Notes: generated by a model not told the origin, from the letters alone. Positions 36,395-49,518 are shown, numbered from the stretch's first letter. The stretch is 64,000 nt of DNA from Ancistrus triradiatus (GCA_025084515.1 JAJAGP010000209.1:342341-406340); one strand, 5' to 3'. Numbers and translations are program-made.

Positions 36395-37015
36395 CCTGGT
36401 GTCTGGTTCAGGGGATCACCACAGAGCAGGTACTATTTGGGTGGTGAATCATTCTCAGCACTGCAGTGACACTGACTTGGTGGTGGCATATTAATGTGTT
36501 AATGTGGTACGAATAGATCAGACACGTCTACCTTGTTGAATTACCTTGTAATTGTAAAGCCAGAGACAGTAGCTCATCTGTGGTTGCACAGTTTGTTAGT
36601 CATGCTTTAGCCTTTCATCAGTGGTCACAGGATGCTGCTGACTGGATATTTTTGGTTGGTGGACCATTCTCAGTTCAGCAGTGACATTGAAGTGTTTAAA
36701 TTATCCAGCAGCACTGCTGTGTCTGATCCACTCATACCAGCACAACCAGCACTAACACACTAACGCACCACCTCATTAGTGTCACTGCAGTGCTGAGAAT
36801 GATTCACCACCCAAATAGTACCTGATCTGTGACGACCCTGTGGGGGTCCTGACCACTTAAGAACAGGGAGAAAGGGGGCTAAGAAAGTATGTAGAGAATG
36901 TACAGTCTGTAATTGTAGAACTGCAAAGTGCACCTCAATGGTAAGTGGAGCTGATAAAATGGACAATGAGTGTATAAACAAGGAGGTGATTTTAATGTTT
37001 TGGCTGGTAGGTGAA
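36395..37015 (+). repeat. teleost MITE family K, 5'-truncated copy
   Basis: The two inner arms are inverted: 'ggtactatttgggtggtgaa' at 36431 and its complement near 36805-36825. The right terminus 'ggaggtgattttaatgtttt' matches, in reverse, the left end of the copy at 56939. The left outer end is missing. Confidence 0.8.
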
Positions 37016-38642
37016 TATATCGTAAAAACACCTAAAATCGCAATGGAATTCGTTCAGTCCTACTGAGCATTATGGCTTGATGACTTTGAATGGAATATCT
37101 TGTTGTTCGTGTATCCTTCTTTTAGGAGCAAGATCTTTTGTTGCAGTCAAATTAAGAGCATGGCTTTTCAAAAGTCACCCTTCGTTCATTGTCCTTTCTC
37201 TGCTGAAGAACCCCAGAAGAGCTGGGCTTTCTGAAGTTCATGTGATTAAGGGCTCTGCCTCTGTTGTCAGGATGTAAAATGAGATGCATTTAAATCCTCG
37301 TCTAACTTATTGACGGATTGTCTTGCCTTTTGACAGGGCATAGAGACTCCTCCTATGAGAGGCATAGAGGCCTAAACAAACACTCCATAAAAGCTGTAAC
37401 TACCAAATTACAGAACTGTTGCAGTCTGAATGTAGTTTGCAAAGTCTCATTTTCAGTGAAGGACTACCGCGTCAAAGGATCAGAGGAACTTTATTCCTCT
37501 GAAATACCATACAATCTGTCTCCTCAGTGTCTCCTCAAAATACTTTTTCCACTAGAGGTCTGTCATTTCTCTCTGGTGAAGTACCTTCTTAGTTTGGAGT
37601 ACTCAATGTGCTTAACCTGTTGATTATATGACATAAAATTAATTATATGAACTGAACATGGACATTTTGGGTCGAGACGGTAATGGTGTGCACCATGGTT
37701 GAAAAAAAATCACAAAGAATCATCAGTGTTCAGCTAGTCATAAAATGTAATGTTTTATGATGATATATTGTATTTTCCTTTTCCAGTTGACACAGTTCCC
37801 AGGGGTATAAATTAAAAAGTTTGTGTCACGCTTTGGTCAAAATGCCCCAGTGATCAGGAACCACAGCATGCTTCCTATACAAACAGCCCTTTTCGAACGG
37901 AGCAATCTGTTGTGAGCACCTGCTCCTTTAAATTACAATGAGTACACTTAAACCCCTGCTACACTTAAACCCCTCTCTCAATACCCTCTGCAAGTTCTAT
38001 ATACGTTTTGTTGACTTCTATAAAATCAGAAACAAGAAACACTCTGGAATAGGGCTATACTAAAAAATCGATACAGTAATATATCACGATATTTATGTTC
38101 GTTGTATACTACACCAATTTTCAGCTCAATATCTTTTTTTTGTGGGGGGTTTTTTCTGAAAGAAGAAAAAACACGTTTTAAGTGGGGTGTAAACTACAGT
38201 CTCCGCTCCTGTAGATGTCGCAGTACAGTGTTTTGACTCAATTTGTCTGCTGAATGATCACTGCGATGTGATGTATTAAGACCACTCAGATTGTACACCA
38301 TAACTTGTAGTTCAACTGTTTTTATATTTTCAGTGAACTCTATCGTATTATGAAGTCCTTTCCAATACCCACCTGTACTCTGGAAACCTCTTGCATGCCT
38401 TCTCTCATTTTGTGTTACTGACATGCATCTAATAAACTAATAGTGTTAATGTTATTGTTATTCCCGCAGCAAGTAATGGCAACTACTTTCTAAAAAAGAC
38501 ACCTCAGCCATTAGCATAGTTGGTGCTAAACGGCCAAAGAAACACACAGCATAATTATTTTTTAAATACAGGTATGCACAATTTAACAATCATCCGATCA
38601 ACGTCCATCTTAAAAATTATAATAGAAAATAAATAGGTGTCT
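37016..38642 (+). other. PLEKHG intron 2, mostly unannotated
   Basis: It contains a partial R1 repeat (37785-37935) and a possible repeat internal segment at 38050-38110 (gatacagtaatatatcacga). No exon seen. Confidence 0.4.
37785..37935 (+). repeat. unclassified repeat R1, partial copy
   Basis: Parallels 60577-60700: 'gacacagttcccaggggt', 'tttggtcaaaatgcc', 'caaacagcccttttcgaa'. Confidence 0.55.
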
Positions 38643-40058
38643 TACAGTGGTGCTTGAAAGTTTGTGAACCCTTTAGAATTTGCTATATTTCTTCATAAAT
38701 ATGACCTAAAACATCATCCGATTTTCACACAAGTCCTAAAAGTAGATAAAGAGAAACAACTGAGACAAAAATATTATACATGGCCATTTATTTATTGAGG
38801 AGAATGATCCAATATTACATATTAGTAAGTGGCAAAAGTATGTGAACCTTTGATTTCAGTATCTGGTGTGACCCCTTCCCCCCGGGATTCAACTCTGGGA
38901 TGTTGGTGGGTTTCCTCACATTAACTTTGGTAGTCTTTGGTAGAACGACTTGTGTGCTTAGGGTCGTTGTCTTGCTGCATGACCCACCTTCTCTTGAGAT
39001 TCAGTTCATGGACAGATGTCCTGACATTTTCCTTTAGAATTCTCTGATATAATTCAGAATTCATTGTTCCATCAATGATGGCAAGCCGTCCTGGCCCAGA
39101 TGCAGCAAAACAGGCCCAAAACCATCATACTATCACCACCATGTTTCACTGATAGGATAACGTTATTGTGCAGAAATGCAGTGTTTTCCTTTCTCCAAAC
39201 ATAACGCTTTTCTTTAAACCAAAAAGTTCTATTCTGGTCTCATCCGTCCCCAGAACATTCTTCCAGTAGCCTTCTGGCTTGTCCACATGATCTTTAGCAA
39301 ACTGCAGATGAGCAGCAATGTTCTTTTTGGAGAGCAGTGGCTTTCTCCTTGCAACCCTGCCATGCACACAATTGTTGTTCAGTGTTCTTCTGCTGGTGGA
39401 CTCGTGAACATTGGCTAATGTTAATGTGAGAGAGACCTTCAGTTGCTTAGAAGTTATCCTGAGGTCCTTTGTGACCTCGCCCAACTATTACACGCCTTGC
39501 TCTTGGAGTGATCTTTCGCCACTCCTGGGGAGGGTAACAATGGTCTTGAATTTCTTCCATTTGTACACAATTGGTCTGACTGTGGATTGGTGGAGTCCAA
39601 ACTCTTCAAAAACTCTGGTTTTGTAACCTTTTCCAACATGAACAACTCTCTCTCTGAGGTCCTCAGAAATCTCCTTTGTTCGTGCCATGATACATTTCCA
39701 CAAACATGTGTTGTGAAGAGCAGACTTTGATAGATCCCTGTTCTTTAAATAAAACAGGGTGCCCACTCACACCTGATTGTCATCCCATTGACTGAAAACA
39801 CCTGACTCTAATTTCACCTTCAAATTAACTGCTAGTCCTAGAGGTTCACATACTTTTGCCACTCACTACTATCTAATATTGGATGATTTTCCTCAATAAA
39901 TAAATGACCAAGTATAATATTTTTGTCTCATTTTGTTTAACTGGGTTCTCTTTATCTACTTTTAGGACTTGTGTGAAAATGTTATGATGTTTTAGATTAT
40001 ATTTATGCAGAAATATAGAAAATTCTAAAGGGTTCACAAACTTTCAAGCACCACTGTG
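38643..40058 (-). mobile_element. Tc1-like family A, near-complete copy (A3)
   Basis: Both termini are present: TA then 'cagtggtgcttgaaagtttg' at 38645 and the complement ending 'ttcaagcaccactg' at 40056. About 1.41 kb. Confidence 0.9.
38880..39688 (-). pseudogene. family A transposase pseudogene (A3)
   Basis: Starts MARTKEISEDLRERVV at 39688, with helix-turn-helix FGLHQSTVRPIVYKWKKFK. In a second frame follow VTKDLRITSKQLKVSL and ARRKPLLSKKNIAAHL, then the first-Asp region LGTDETRIELFGLKK. Past the glycine box, the segment holding the second Asp and the Glu is deleted near 38910-38960. At least two frameshifts. Confidence 0.8.
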
Positions 40059-42200
40059 TGCACATCCACATGACAGAAAACAAGTACAAGCGAACGCTTG
40101 TGACGCCTGTTGACAGAGAAGAGAATTGCATTCTTGAAGTCAGAAAACTTCAAGATTTTCTAGAAAAGACACACAATTTTGAATGACTGTATTGTATGCT
40201 ACAGCACTGTACTGAGTGTTTTTGTATTGTGTTTGAATCAATGTTGTTGCGCTCTGAGGCGATACCAAGTTGTGTCGGTCTGTACAGCCATTGGTGGAGT
40301 TACTCAAAATAGGGGGCAGTGTAAACCTAATGAGACTACTTATGACACAGGAGGGAGAGCAAAATCTGAACAGCTTGTAGGATGTTTTCAGAACTAGACA
40401 TTCCAAAAAAATTCAGTTTGTAGGCACACATGATACCCAAATGTATGTGGAAAAGCACTGAAAAGGGAGTTTTATTTAATGCCCCCTTTAAAATTAGTTT
40501 TAATTGTTTTTTTAAACTGGAAGGTTTTCTTGTCATTTATATTTTGCCTAATTTTAACTTTCTTTCTTTAACTTTCACTATGAATGCACTCTACATAGAG
40601 TATAATGTAATATAGTTTACAGACAGAGCAAACACATCTCCTGGTATTTTAACACCGTTTGTGGAAGTTTGCATTCAGCCCTTTCTCTCTTTAGTAAGAT
40701 GAAATTATTGCAACATTTGGCCTCACTGGGTTGTTCCCAGTGCCATTGCAGCTGACCACTGGACTATTGGAGCCCAGTAAGGGAGATGAGCACTATAACA
40801 GATTTTCATTATAACATGTACACCATTAACCTGTTTTTTTTATTTTATTTCCTGTCAAAGAACAATTTATGAATTTAAGTTAGTCCCCATCTCACAGCAT
40901 TTCAAAATTCCTCCTCTAACCCCTCATGACAGAAATGAGTAGAGAGCATCTTGAATTTGGATTAATAACTATCCTGTATTACCCTACTCTGCTTTTCTTA
41001 ATCATAGAAAAGGCCATTTCCAATAGTTGCCTCCAGACAAGTAGTGATGAAGATGGCTTGACAAGTGGTGTAGTGATATTACAGAGACATACAGACAGCA
41101 GAGAGACTGACCTGTCTGCTTTACAAGGAAGCAATTTGCATCACGCCAGGGCCCTGGCCTTGAATTTGCATGTAAAACCACGTGAACACTGGTGATGAAT
41201 AAATAGATACAATAGACGTCCTACCTGAAATGGATTATATTGAGCTTTCTACAAACTTCTCCCCAAGCAGCAAGGGTAATGCATTTCTGCTGGTACAAAG
41301 TGGTGCTGTATCGGGTGATATTACCAGTCTAAGGTAAACATTAGTTATTCTGTTAATTGTATCATTTTATATGATATTATAATGTAGTGTTGTTTAAGAG
41401 GATTTTGAAGATATTTGAGGGTGAAGGACATTTTTTTTTTAGTTATTTGAATGGTGTTCTAAAGGAATGTCTTGATTGTAGGGGAATGGTATTGTCGTCT
41501 TTGTCAGGACAGACTGCAGCTTGTGTCCGGATATTTAGGAGGTAATGTATAAGCAATATTTTCCAGCATTTTACTGTAGTTATGCTGAATTTCTCAGTTT
41601 CTGTATTATCAAAGCTTGGATATTACATACAGGACTATTCAGGTCTCATCACTGCCCATGTATGTTGCTATCTTACTTGTTTGTTGCTGTAGGGTTTTGA
41701 CACTTTATACAAAGCATGATAATGAATATGTACATGTGCAAAGATATTTTATTTGTGCATATTTATTCCTTACTATAAGCCAATGTCTTGCGTTCCTGTA
41801 TTCCTAGAGATATTTGACTTTTTGTTTGTTCTTCAGTTTAACTTTCTTGGAAAAAACAAATGTCCTTTTATTGAGGAAGCTCTGTGCCCATCCTAGGCAG
41901 ACCTCCATGGTAACTGAGTTGAGTTTATTAAACTGTGTGTCGCATGTTTGTAAGGCATAATTGGAGTCTTTTTTTCTGCTGCCCCGGGAGAGCATCCTGC
42001 AGCAAATCAAGGAGTTTGACATGTCTGACTCTCCTGTTTGTTCTGCATCAAATCTAGTCATGTTTAGAAGTTAACATGCTGTAACTGGAGTAAAGAAAGG
42101 CATTTTATGCAATATCACTGTGCACAGACTCATATGCAGGCGAGGTTTCATGTGACAACACTCTGATCTTAACTGTTTCAGATAAGATGTACTGTCATGT
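40059..42200 (+). other. PLEKHG intron 2, mostly unannotated
   Basis: A partial R1 repeat lies at 40230-40400. The rest, including AT-rich sequence at 41300-41800, shows nothing recognisable. Confidence 0.4.
40230..40400 (+). repeat. unclassified repeat R1, partial copy
   Basis: Shares with 61360-61480 the order 'tggtggagttactcaaaata', 'gcaaaatctgaacagcttg', 'gatgttttcagaactagaca'. Confidence 0.45.
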
Positions 42201-43400
42201 TACAGTGGTGCTTGAAAGTTTGTGAGCCCTTTAGAATTTTCTATACTTCTGCATGAATATGACCTAAAACATCAGATTTTCCCACAAGTCCTAAAAGTAG
42301 ATAGAGAACCCAGTTAAACAAATGAGACAAAAATATTATACTTGGTCATTTTTTTATTGAGCAAAATGATCCAATATTACATATTAGTGTGTGGCAAAAG
42401 TATGTGAACGTTTGCTTTCAGTATGGATAGTCCATTCCTCTGTACAGAACAGCTTCAATTCTGGGATGTTGGTGGGTTTCCTCACATTAACTGCTCGCTT
42501 CAGGTCCTTCCACAACATTTTGATTGGATTAAGGTCAGGACTTTGACTTGGCCATTCCAAAACATTAACTTTATTCTTCTTTAACCATTCTTTGGTAGAA
42601 CGACTTGTGTGCTTAGGGTCGTTGTCTTGCTGCATGACCACCTTCTCTTGAGATTCAGTTCATGGACAGATGTTCTGACATTTTCCTTTAGAATTCTCAG
42701 ATATAATTCAGAATTTATTGTTCCATCAATGATGGCAAGCCGTCCTGGCCCAGATGCAGTAAAACAGGCCCAAACCATAATACTACCACCACCATGTTTC
42801 ACAGATGGGATAAGGTTCTTAGTCTGGAATGCAGTGTTTTCCTTTCTCCAAACATAACGCTTTTCTTTTAAACCAAAAGTTCTATTTTGGTCTCATATAT
42901 CTTCCAATAGCCTTCTGGCTTGTCCATGTGATCTTTATCTAACTGCAGACGAGCAGCAATGTTCTTTTTGGAGAGCAGTGGCTTTCTCCTTGCAGCCCTG
43001 CCATGCACACAATTGTTGTTCAGTGTTCTTCTGATGGTGGACTCATGAACATTAACATTAGCCAATGTGAGAGAGGCCTTCAGTTGCTTAGAAGTTACCC
43101 TGGGGTCCTTTGTGACCTCATCAACTATTACAACTATTACACGCCTTGCTCTTGGGGAGTGATTTTTGTTGGTCGACCACTCCTGGGGAGGGTAACAATG
43201 GTCTTGAATTTCCTCCATTTGTACAGAATCTGTCTGACTGTGGATTGGTGGAGTCCAAACTCTTTAGAGATGGTTTTGTAACCTTTTCCAGCCTGTTGAG
43301 CATCAACAACTCTGATGTTCTCAGAAATCTCCTTTGTTCGTGCCATGATACACTTCCACAAATGTGTTGTGAAGAGCAGACTGTTCTTTAAATAAAAAAA
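42201..43400 (-). mobile_element. Tc1-like family A, copy truncated at its 5' side (A4)
   Basis: The left end (family 3' side by transposase orientation) is intact at TA 42201, 'cagtggtgcttgaaagtttg'. The right end breaks in the leader after 'gttctttaaataaaa', where a family C fragment begins. Confidence 0.9.
42420..43346 (-). pseudogene. family A transposase pseudogene (A4)
   Basis: Starts MARTKEISENIR at 43346. The helix-turn-helix GLHQSTVRQILYKWRKFK and the linker SGRPTKIT are readable, as is ASGPGRLAIIDGTINSELYL of the central domain. The second-Asp motif QQDNDPKHTS is intact. The catalytic Glu is replaced: SPDLNPI is followed by K, at the exact 34-residue spacing. Several frameshifts and a lost C-terminal tail. 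Confidence 0.85.
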
Positions 43401-43621
43401 TGCTGCAACATTTCACACTTAATACTTGCCACTGTTGTCTATATAAGCAGTTTTTTCAGCACTTTTAGATTTTTTTTTTTAATGCTTCATACAAATTTCC
43501 TGTATTTTCTGGTTGTATTCTGATAAAGAGAACGTAATAATTATTTATGGTCATTATACTATTGCTAAAACCATGGTATATCTAATCTACTGCTGGCCTG
43601 AAACTTTTTCACAGTACTGTA
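43401..43621 (+). repeat. family C 3'-end patch joining A4 and B3
   Basis: Differs from 45462-45681 at only two places that I can see (one T-run length change, one G/A at 43512). It ends exactly at the family C terminus 'cacagtactgta' and runs straight into family B sequence. Confidence 0.85.
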
Positions 43622-45064
43622 CACTTCTTCAACTATGAGAGACAAAATTAGGAAAAAAAAAACAGGAAATCACAATGTAGTGTTTCTTAAAGAATTTAAT
43701 TGTAAATCATGGTGGAAAATAAGTATTTGGTCACCCACAAACAAGCAAGATTTCTGGCTCTCTTAGACCTGTAACTTCTTTAAGAAGCTCTTCTGTCCTC
43801 CACTCATTACCTGTATTAATGGCACCTGTTTCACTTCGTTATCTGTATAAAAGACACCTGTCCACAGCCTCAAACAGTCAGACTCCAAACTCAACCATGG
43901 CCAAGACCATAGAGCTGTCGAAGGACACCAGGAAGAAAATTTCCTGCACCAGGCTGGAAAGAGTGAATCTACAGGCAAGCAGGTTCGTGTGAATAAATCA
44001 ACTGTGGGAGCAATTGTAAAAAATGGAAGACATAAAGACCATTGATAATCTTTCTTGATCTGGGGCTCCATGCAAGATCTAATCCCGTGGGGTCAAAATG
44101 ATCATGAGAACAGTGAGCAAATATCCCAGAACTACACAGAGGGACCTGATGAATGACCTGCAGAGAGCTGGGACCAAAGTAACAAAGGCTACCATCAGTA
44201 ACACACTATGCCGAGAGGGGACTCAGATCCTGCAGTGCCAGGCGTGTCCCCCTGCTTAAGCCGGCACATGTCCAGGCCTGTCTGAAGTTTGCCAGAGAGC
44301 ATATGGATGATCCAGAGGAGGATTGGGAGAATATCATGTGGGTCAGATGAAAACAAAATAGAACTTTTTAGTAATAAAAACTCAACTGGAGGAAGAAGAA
44401 TGCTGAGTTGCATCCCAAGAACACCATACCTACTGTGAAACATGGGGGTGGAAACATCATGCTTTGGGGCTGTTTTTCTGCAGAGGGGACAGGACGACTG
44501 GTCCATGTTAAGGGAAGAATGAACGGGGCCATGTATCGTATCATGATGGAACGTGGCTGGGTCTTCCAGCATGACAATGATCACAAACACACTGCTCGGA
44601 CAATGAAGGAGTGGCTCCGTAAAAAGAATTTCAAGGTCCTGGAGTGGCCTAGCCAGTCTTCAGACCTCAACAACATAGAAAATTTGTGGAGGGAATTGAA
44701 AGTCCGTGTTGCCCCCAAAAACATCACTGCTCTAGAGGAGATCTGCATGGAGGAATGGGCCAAAATACCAGCTACAGTTTGTGCAAACCTGGTGAAGACT
44801 TACAGGAAATGTTTGAGCTTTGTCATTGCCAACAAAGGTTATGTTATAAAGTATTGAGTTGAATTTTTGTTATTTACCAAATACTTATTCGCCACCATTA
44901 TTTACAATTAAGTTCTTTAAAAATCCTACAATGTGATTTCCTGGGTTTTATTTTGTCATTTTGTCTCTCATAGTTGAAGTGTACCTATGATGAAAATTAC
45001 AGACCTCTCTCATCTTTCTAAGTCGGAGAACTTGCACAATCAATATCTGACTAAATACTTTTTT
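43622..45064 (+). mobile_element. Tc1-like family B, longest copy, left end lost (B3)
   Basis: Starts within the family leader (acttcttcaactatgagaga) without the terminal 60-100 bases. It runs to the right terminal region 'ctgactaaatacttttttt'; the final 'gccccactgta' is replaced by unrelated sequence. Confidence 0.9.
43897..44857 (+). pseudogene. family B transposase pseudogene (B3), mostly complete
   Basis: Starts MAKTIELSKDTRKKI at 43897 and shows early frameshifts. An open C-terminal stretch of 149 codons (44408-44857) contains TIPTVKHGGGNIMLWGCFSA, then the second catalytic Asp in QHDNDHKHTARTMKEWL and Glu in SSDLNNIENLW, spaced DD34E. The first-Asp region (IMWVR) is frame-shifted. About 17 residues are deleted after GAMYRI. 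Ends KGYVIKY-stop, the natural C-terminus. Confidence 0.85.
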
Positions 45065-45194
45065 TGTGAACTTTGTTCACTGTCATTAGTAGTTCTTTAT
45101 ATTCAAAATGATATGCATTGCAATTAATTGGCGGGGTTAGTGTATTAGAACATTGCACCACCTGAGCATTCAATACACACATTAACCAAGTAAA

Positions 45195-45683
45195 ATGTGG
45201 TACTACACAAAAGTCTTATATGATATTTGTTGTTTAAGTAAATGGTGTAATGACCATATATGACGTATCAGTGACTGGACCCAAAAATTTAAAACTTTTA
45301 AAACAATCAGCATGTCTTGTCTTTTCCACCCTGTTCCTCCTCTGAAAAATTTTATTTTTTTTTGTTGTTGTTTTGCTGCTACCCTTCCAAAAAGGCCATT
45401 CCTGATCAAGCTTCTTCAGACTGTGGAAGACTCAATTTGGTATCTTGATGAAGCTGCCAGATGCTGCAACATTTCACACTTAATACTTGCCACTGTTGTC
45501 TATATAAGCAGTTTTTTCAGCACTTTTAGATTTTTTTTTTAATGCTTCATACAAATTTCCTGTATTTTCTAGTTGTATTCTGATAAAGAGAACGTAATAA
45601 TTATTTATGGTCATTATACTATTGCTAAAACCATGGTATATCTAATCTACTGCTGGCCTGAAACTTTTTCACAGTACTGTATA
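45195..45683 (+). mobile_element. Tc1-like family C, internally deleted copy (C2)
   Basis: The left end is a decayed 'tactacacaaaagtctta' and the right end 'tttttcacagtactgta'. The interior retains only the non-coding 3' region plus an unassigned 150-base piece. Confidence 0.65.
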
Positions 45684-45939
45684 TCAGTGGATTGGAATAA
45701 AAAAGATTACTGCTTAATAGTGGATTGTTGCCTTAACAATTGACTACAATCAGGATGTGTATTACAGTACTAACTCTGAATAATACATTTGTCTTGAGCT
45801 AATATTTAGTTAAGATTTCTTCTTGGTTTATTTAGTGATGTTTGTTATTCTTCACTCAGTATTGCCGATATAATAAAGGACCTGATATTTGCCTTTCATA
45901 AGTAAAACTATGAATTTATAATGAGGGACCAAAGGTTAT

Positions 45940-46210
45940 GCCATTTACAGCATTTATCCCTTATCTAGAGCGACTTATAGTTGTGCTTTGTATTTTTTTT
46001 TAGTAGATATTACCTCATGCTAATACAATAGCCTACAACCCAAGAACACCATCCTGGTCAAATGTGTAGGTAAAAACAACAAAACCTTGTCCAGAGCAAC
46101 CGATACAGTAGTGCAATGAACAAAACAAGTAATTGTGGGACCCAGCAGTGGTAGTGCTGTGACCTGAACCCATCTTCTGGTCAGTCGTCCAATACCTTAG
46201 TACTCAAGTT
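45940..46210 (-). repeat. tRNA-derived SINE family 1, decayed copy S6
   Basis: Antisense tail 'catttacagcatttatccct' and 'tagagcgacttatagttg' are followed, after an insertion, by 'gtaattgtgggacccagcag' and a head-like end. Poorly conserved. Confidence 0.45.
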
Positions 46211-46245
46211 CAAAGTTTAAAGAGTCTTATTACTGTAAGTAAGCT

Positions 46246-46460
46246 CACTGGACAAAACATTAGTCACCTGTGACTAAAATGTATCTAATGGTGTGCAATA
46301 CCTCTTCAAACATGAATAACAACTGTGATTCGTTTTGGCATGTATTGGACAAGTTTCTGGATGTAGGTGACATCAGTGTACAATCTTGTTCATTTTTCCA
46401 GGTAGTCTTATAGATTTGCTTTGAAGATTCCATTACATAATAGCTTAATACTCCAGTGTT
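46246..46460 (-). mobile_element. Tc1-like family H, end fragment (H2)
   Basis: Starts 'actggacaaaacattagtca', the inverse of the family H right end at 21010-21060, and continues about 200 bases into a decayed transposase end. Confidence 0.55.
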
Positions 46461-47283
46461 CACATTTTAAACTTCCTTTCACTTTCTATCTTTCTCACGC
46501 TATTGTTTACCTGAAGTGAACCAGGACTATTCACTTTCTCCATATATGGTCGTGCAAGTCCAAATGCTCCTCCTACTGTGGAATCACCTTTTTCAGCTTT
46601 GGAAGGACATTTTGTTAATTAATCCATGCCTGGATGCTGGAATCTCACAATCGTAATTGAGTCATTGCTCTGATATGTATCTGTTTCCTGCTCATCCCTT
46701 TCTATGTCATTGCTGCCTGTCTGTGCATGTCTCAGACGTCTTTGTGCTTTGACCAGCTGTTCTTTCACCTTGCTGTCTTGGCTTTTAGACTTTCATTTTG
46801 AGTAGAGAAGAGAGTTTCTCAAAAGTGTACGATCTGTGAAAGAATTTAAGTGACTCTTGACAGGTGTGAGGAATTTTGTTTTTGGAAAACAGTGGAATGT
46901 GGCCACCTGCTAAGGTCATTTTCCAAGCATGTTGGGTGATGATTAACTTCTCAACAGTAAGGTGCTTATTTAGAATATTTTCCAGGTTGGCGTTGAAATG
47001 TTTTTTCTTTTCTTTTTTTTTTTTAACCTGTTTCAAGATACAGATTAACACTAAGATTAAACTTGGTTACAGTATCAATGCTAATAAGCTTTTCTACTGT
47101 TGGGCTTGCAGACTGATGTGAGAGTTGGAGTACCCCTGGTTTTACTAAGTGACCACAGGAATGGCTCATTAAAATTTGTATGGATTCATTTTTAACAATT
47201 CTAATGCATGAAAATACTGAAAGAGGATTCTCCAGTTGTTTCCCCAACTCTTTTTTTTTTTTATTTGTTTGTTTGTTTGTTTG
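46461..47283 (+). other. PLEKHG intron 2, unannotated part
   Basis: No repeat or exon recognised apart from poly-T runs. Confidence 0.4.
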
Positions 47284-47578
47284 TGGGGAAACGTGGTGGT
47301 ACAAGTAGTTAGCACTGTTGATTCATGGCTCCAGAGATTACCTGTTCGATTTATGGTCTGGACTCTGTGTGGAGTTTGCATGTTCTCCCTGTGTCTGTGT
47401 GGGTTTACTCCAGGTACTGCAGTTTCCTTCCACATTGCAAAGACATGCTTAAGGTTAACTGGTCTTTCTAAAGTGTCTGTGCATGTGTGTGCATGGAGGG
47501 GGTGTGCCCTCTGTGCTACTGGTTAGGTCCTTGGTCCCCACAACTCTGGATTAAGTGGGTATGAATATTAGTGAATGA
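47284..47578 (+). repeat. SINE family 2 copy
   Basis: Preceded by (TTTG)n. Body 'gtgtggagtttgcatgttct' and tail 'tggattaagtgggtatgaat' are clear. Confidence 0.75.
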
Positions 47579-47589
47579 AATTGTTTGTT

Positions 47590-48450
47590 CCCTGCAAACA
47601 TGTACAGGGCCTGTTAAATCATTGTACCACTTTGCACTTTTTTTGTCTTAATCTAAATAACCTAAAATCAAACCCCATTATTTTTTCTGGCTTTACTTAC
47701 AGGATCGGAAGATGTATTTGTCCCTTTATTTAATCTAGAGCTACATTTTGCTACAACTGCAGCCGTTAGGCTTTTTGGATACGGCTCTACTAGCTTTGCA
47801 CACCTAGATTAGGGATATTTGTCTCGTCTTCCACTATCTGCTAGTGGGCCAATAGTTTTCCTCAAGAAATGTAGTGAATTTCGCACAGTGGTAGATGTGC
47901 CATTCCATTTTATCTTTAATCATGTGCCAGTTAGCCAGTCCCTGTGGAAGAACAACAGCCCCATAACATTGTTACCAGTGCCATGCTTCACAGTAGGCAT
48001 GGTGTGTTTTTGGTTTTGGTGCTGTGCTGTTGTGTTTGTGCCACATTGCTTTGAGTTCAGTCAAAACAACTAAATGTTGGTCTCATCTGAACATAAAATC
48101 GTTTTTCATGTGGCGTCAGAAGCGCATATGAGACTTAGTCTGCCATACAGAACAGCTTGTGTGATTGTCTTATGAACAGACCGACCAGTAAAGACCTAAG
48201 TCCTAAATATTTTTGCCATTGGCCTTTTGGTAGCTTTCCTGATCAATATCCTTCAGGCATACAACTTGGAGGCATGGTTCAGTTTAAGCAAGGTGTTGGT
48301 GGTGTCACAGACTTTCTACTAAAATAATACTCTGAATGGTACTCCAAGATGTAGTTAAAGGCTCGGAAATCTTTTTGTGTCTCTCTCCTAATTTGTGCCT
48401 TTCCACAACTGTTTTAAAAGCACCTTTCCAACCATGTAATTTCTTACATC
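47590..48450 (-). mobile_element. degraded DNA transposon, probably Tc1-like
   Basis: Antisense traces: 'ccataacattgttaccagtg', 'tgccatgcttcacagtaggc', and 'tggtctcatctgaacataaa' are typical of Tc1 transposase coding strands in reverse. No termini or open frame. Weak assignment. Confidence 0.4.
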
Positions 48451-49518
48451 ACCATGTAATGGTGGTTCAGCTGGTTTTATGCTGAAAAAGTCATCAATAT
48501 ACTCTAAACTAACTGATCTAACCCAAACCAGGTTTTTTTTCAATGAATCAATTCTAATTATTGAACATAGATTAAAATGTTACTTCCATGTTGATTTTGA
48601 AGGTTAAAATGTCTGAATACTGGTGGAATAGGTTAATTTGTTGGCATGGATTTTGACAGGATTTGATGATTTTCTATCGGTACTGTAAGTTGACAGCTTA
48701 ATTAAAACAATATATGACCTTTTCCAGATGAATAAGAAGTAGCAGGTTGCTGTTGGTAAAGCTGTCTCCTATGTGGTTTAATGTGAAATGAAACTAAGTA
48801 ACCTGGTTACAGAATTTGCTCATTCAAATTTCTGGCTTTCAGATCATGCAAATAGTTTTAGGGAACTAACTCCAAGACAGACGTCAGAGCTGCATCTTTG
48901 CCAATGTAAACTATGATGCATTGTTTAAAATATCAGACCCAGTCACTGCACATGTTATTTCTCGTGGACATTTATTACTGCTGTATGCCATATTGTGAAA
49001 CAATTCTCCCGGCATAGTTAAAGACTCCCTCAGTGTGATCTAACAAACATTTCCCCAATAGTTATTATTTAACTAAGTGTGTTTTGCTTATCTACGCTGG
49101 TGTGTTTACTCTGTCAGCATACATGCCTGTTCCCTGCCTTGTATACAGCACATGAAACTACTCTGCTATGCTGAGAGCTTATTCACCCGGAGTGTGGAGT
49201 GATAATATATCAGCACTTTTTACAAATTATTTCATGGTTCGCTTTTCTGGAGCAAATCCAGAAAATTATTATTAATAATTACCACTTTCAAATAAATCTT
49301 CTTTTGTCCCCTGTACAGTTCATCTAGGCTTCTAAAGCAGTCCCTGTAAATTGCTAATTAAATGAGATTTTTAGGAAAACATGTATATTCTTGAAAAAAA
49401 GGAACTACTTCATTGTTTTAAACTAGTAAAAACATTGACCAGGACACATAGGCAAGACCAAGACACAATCAAGTTAAGACTGAGATCAGATTAAGATTTC
49501 TTTTCATAATTCATGGAA

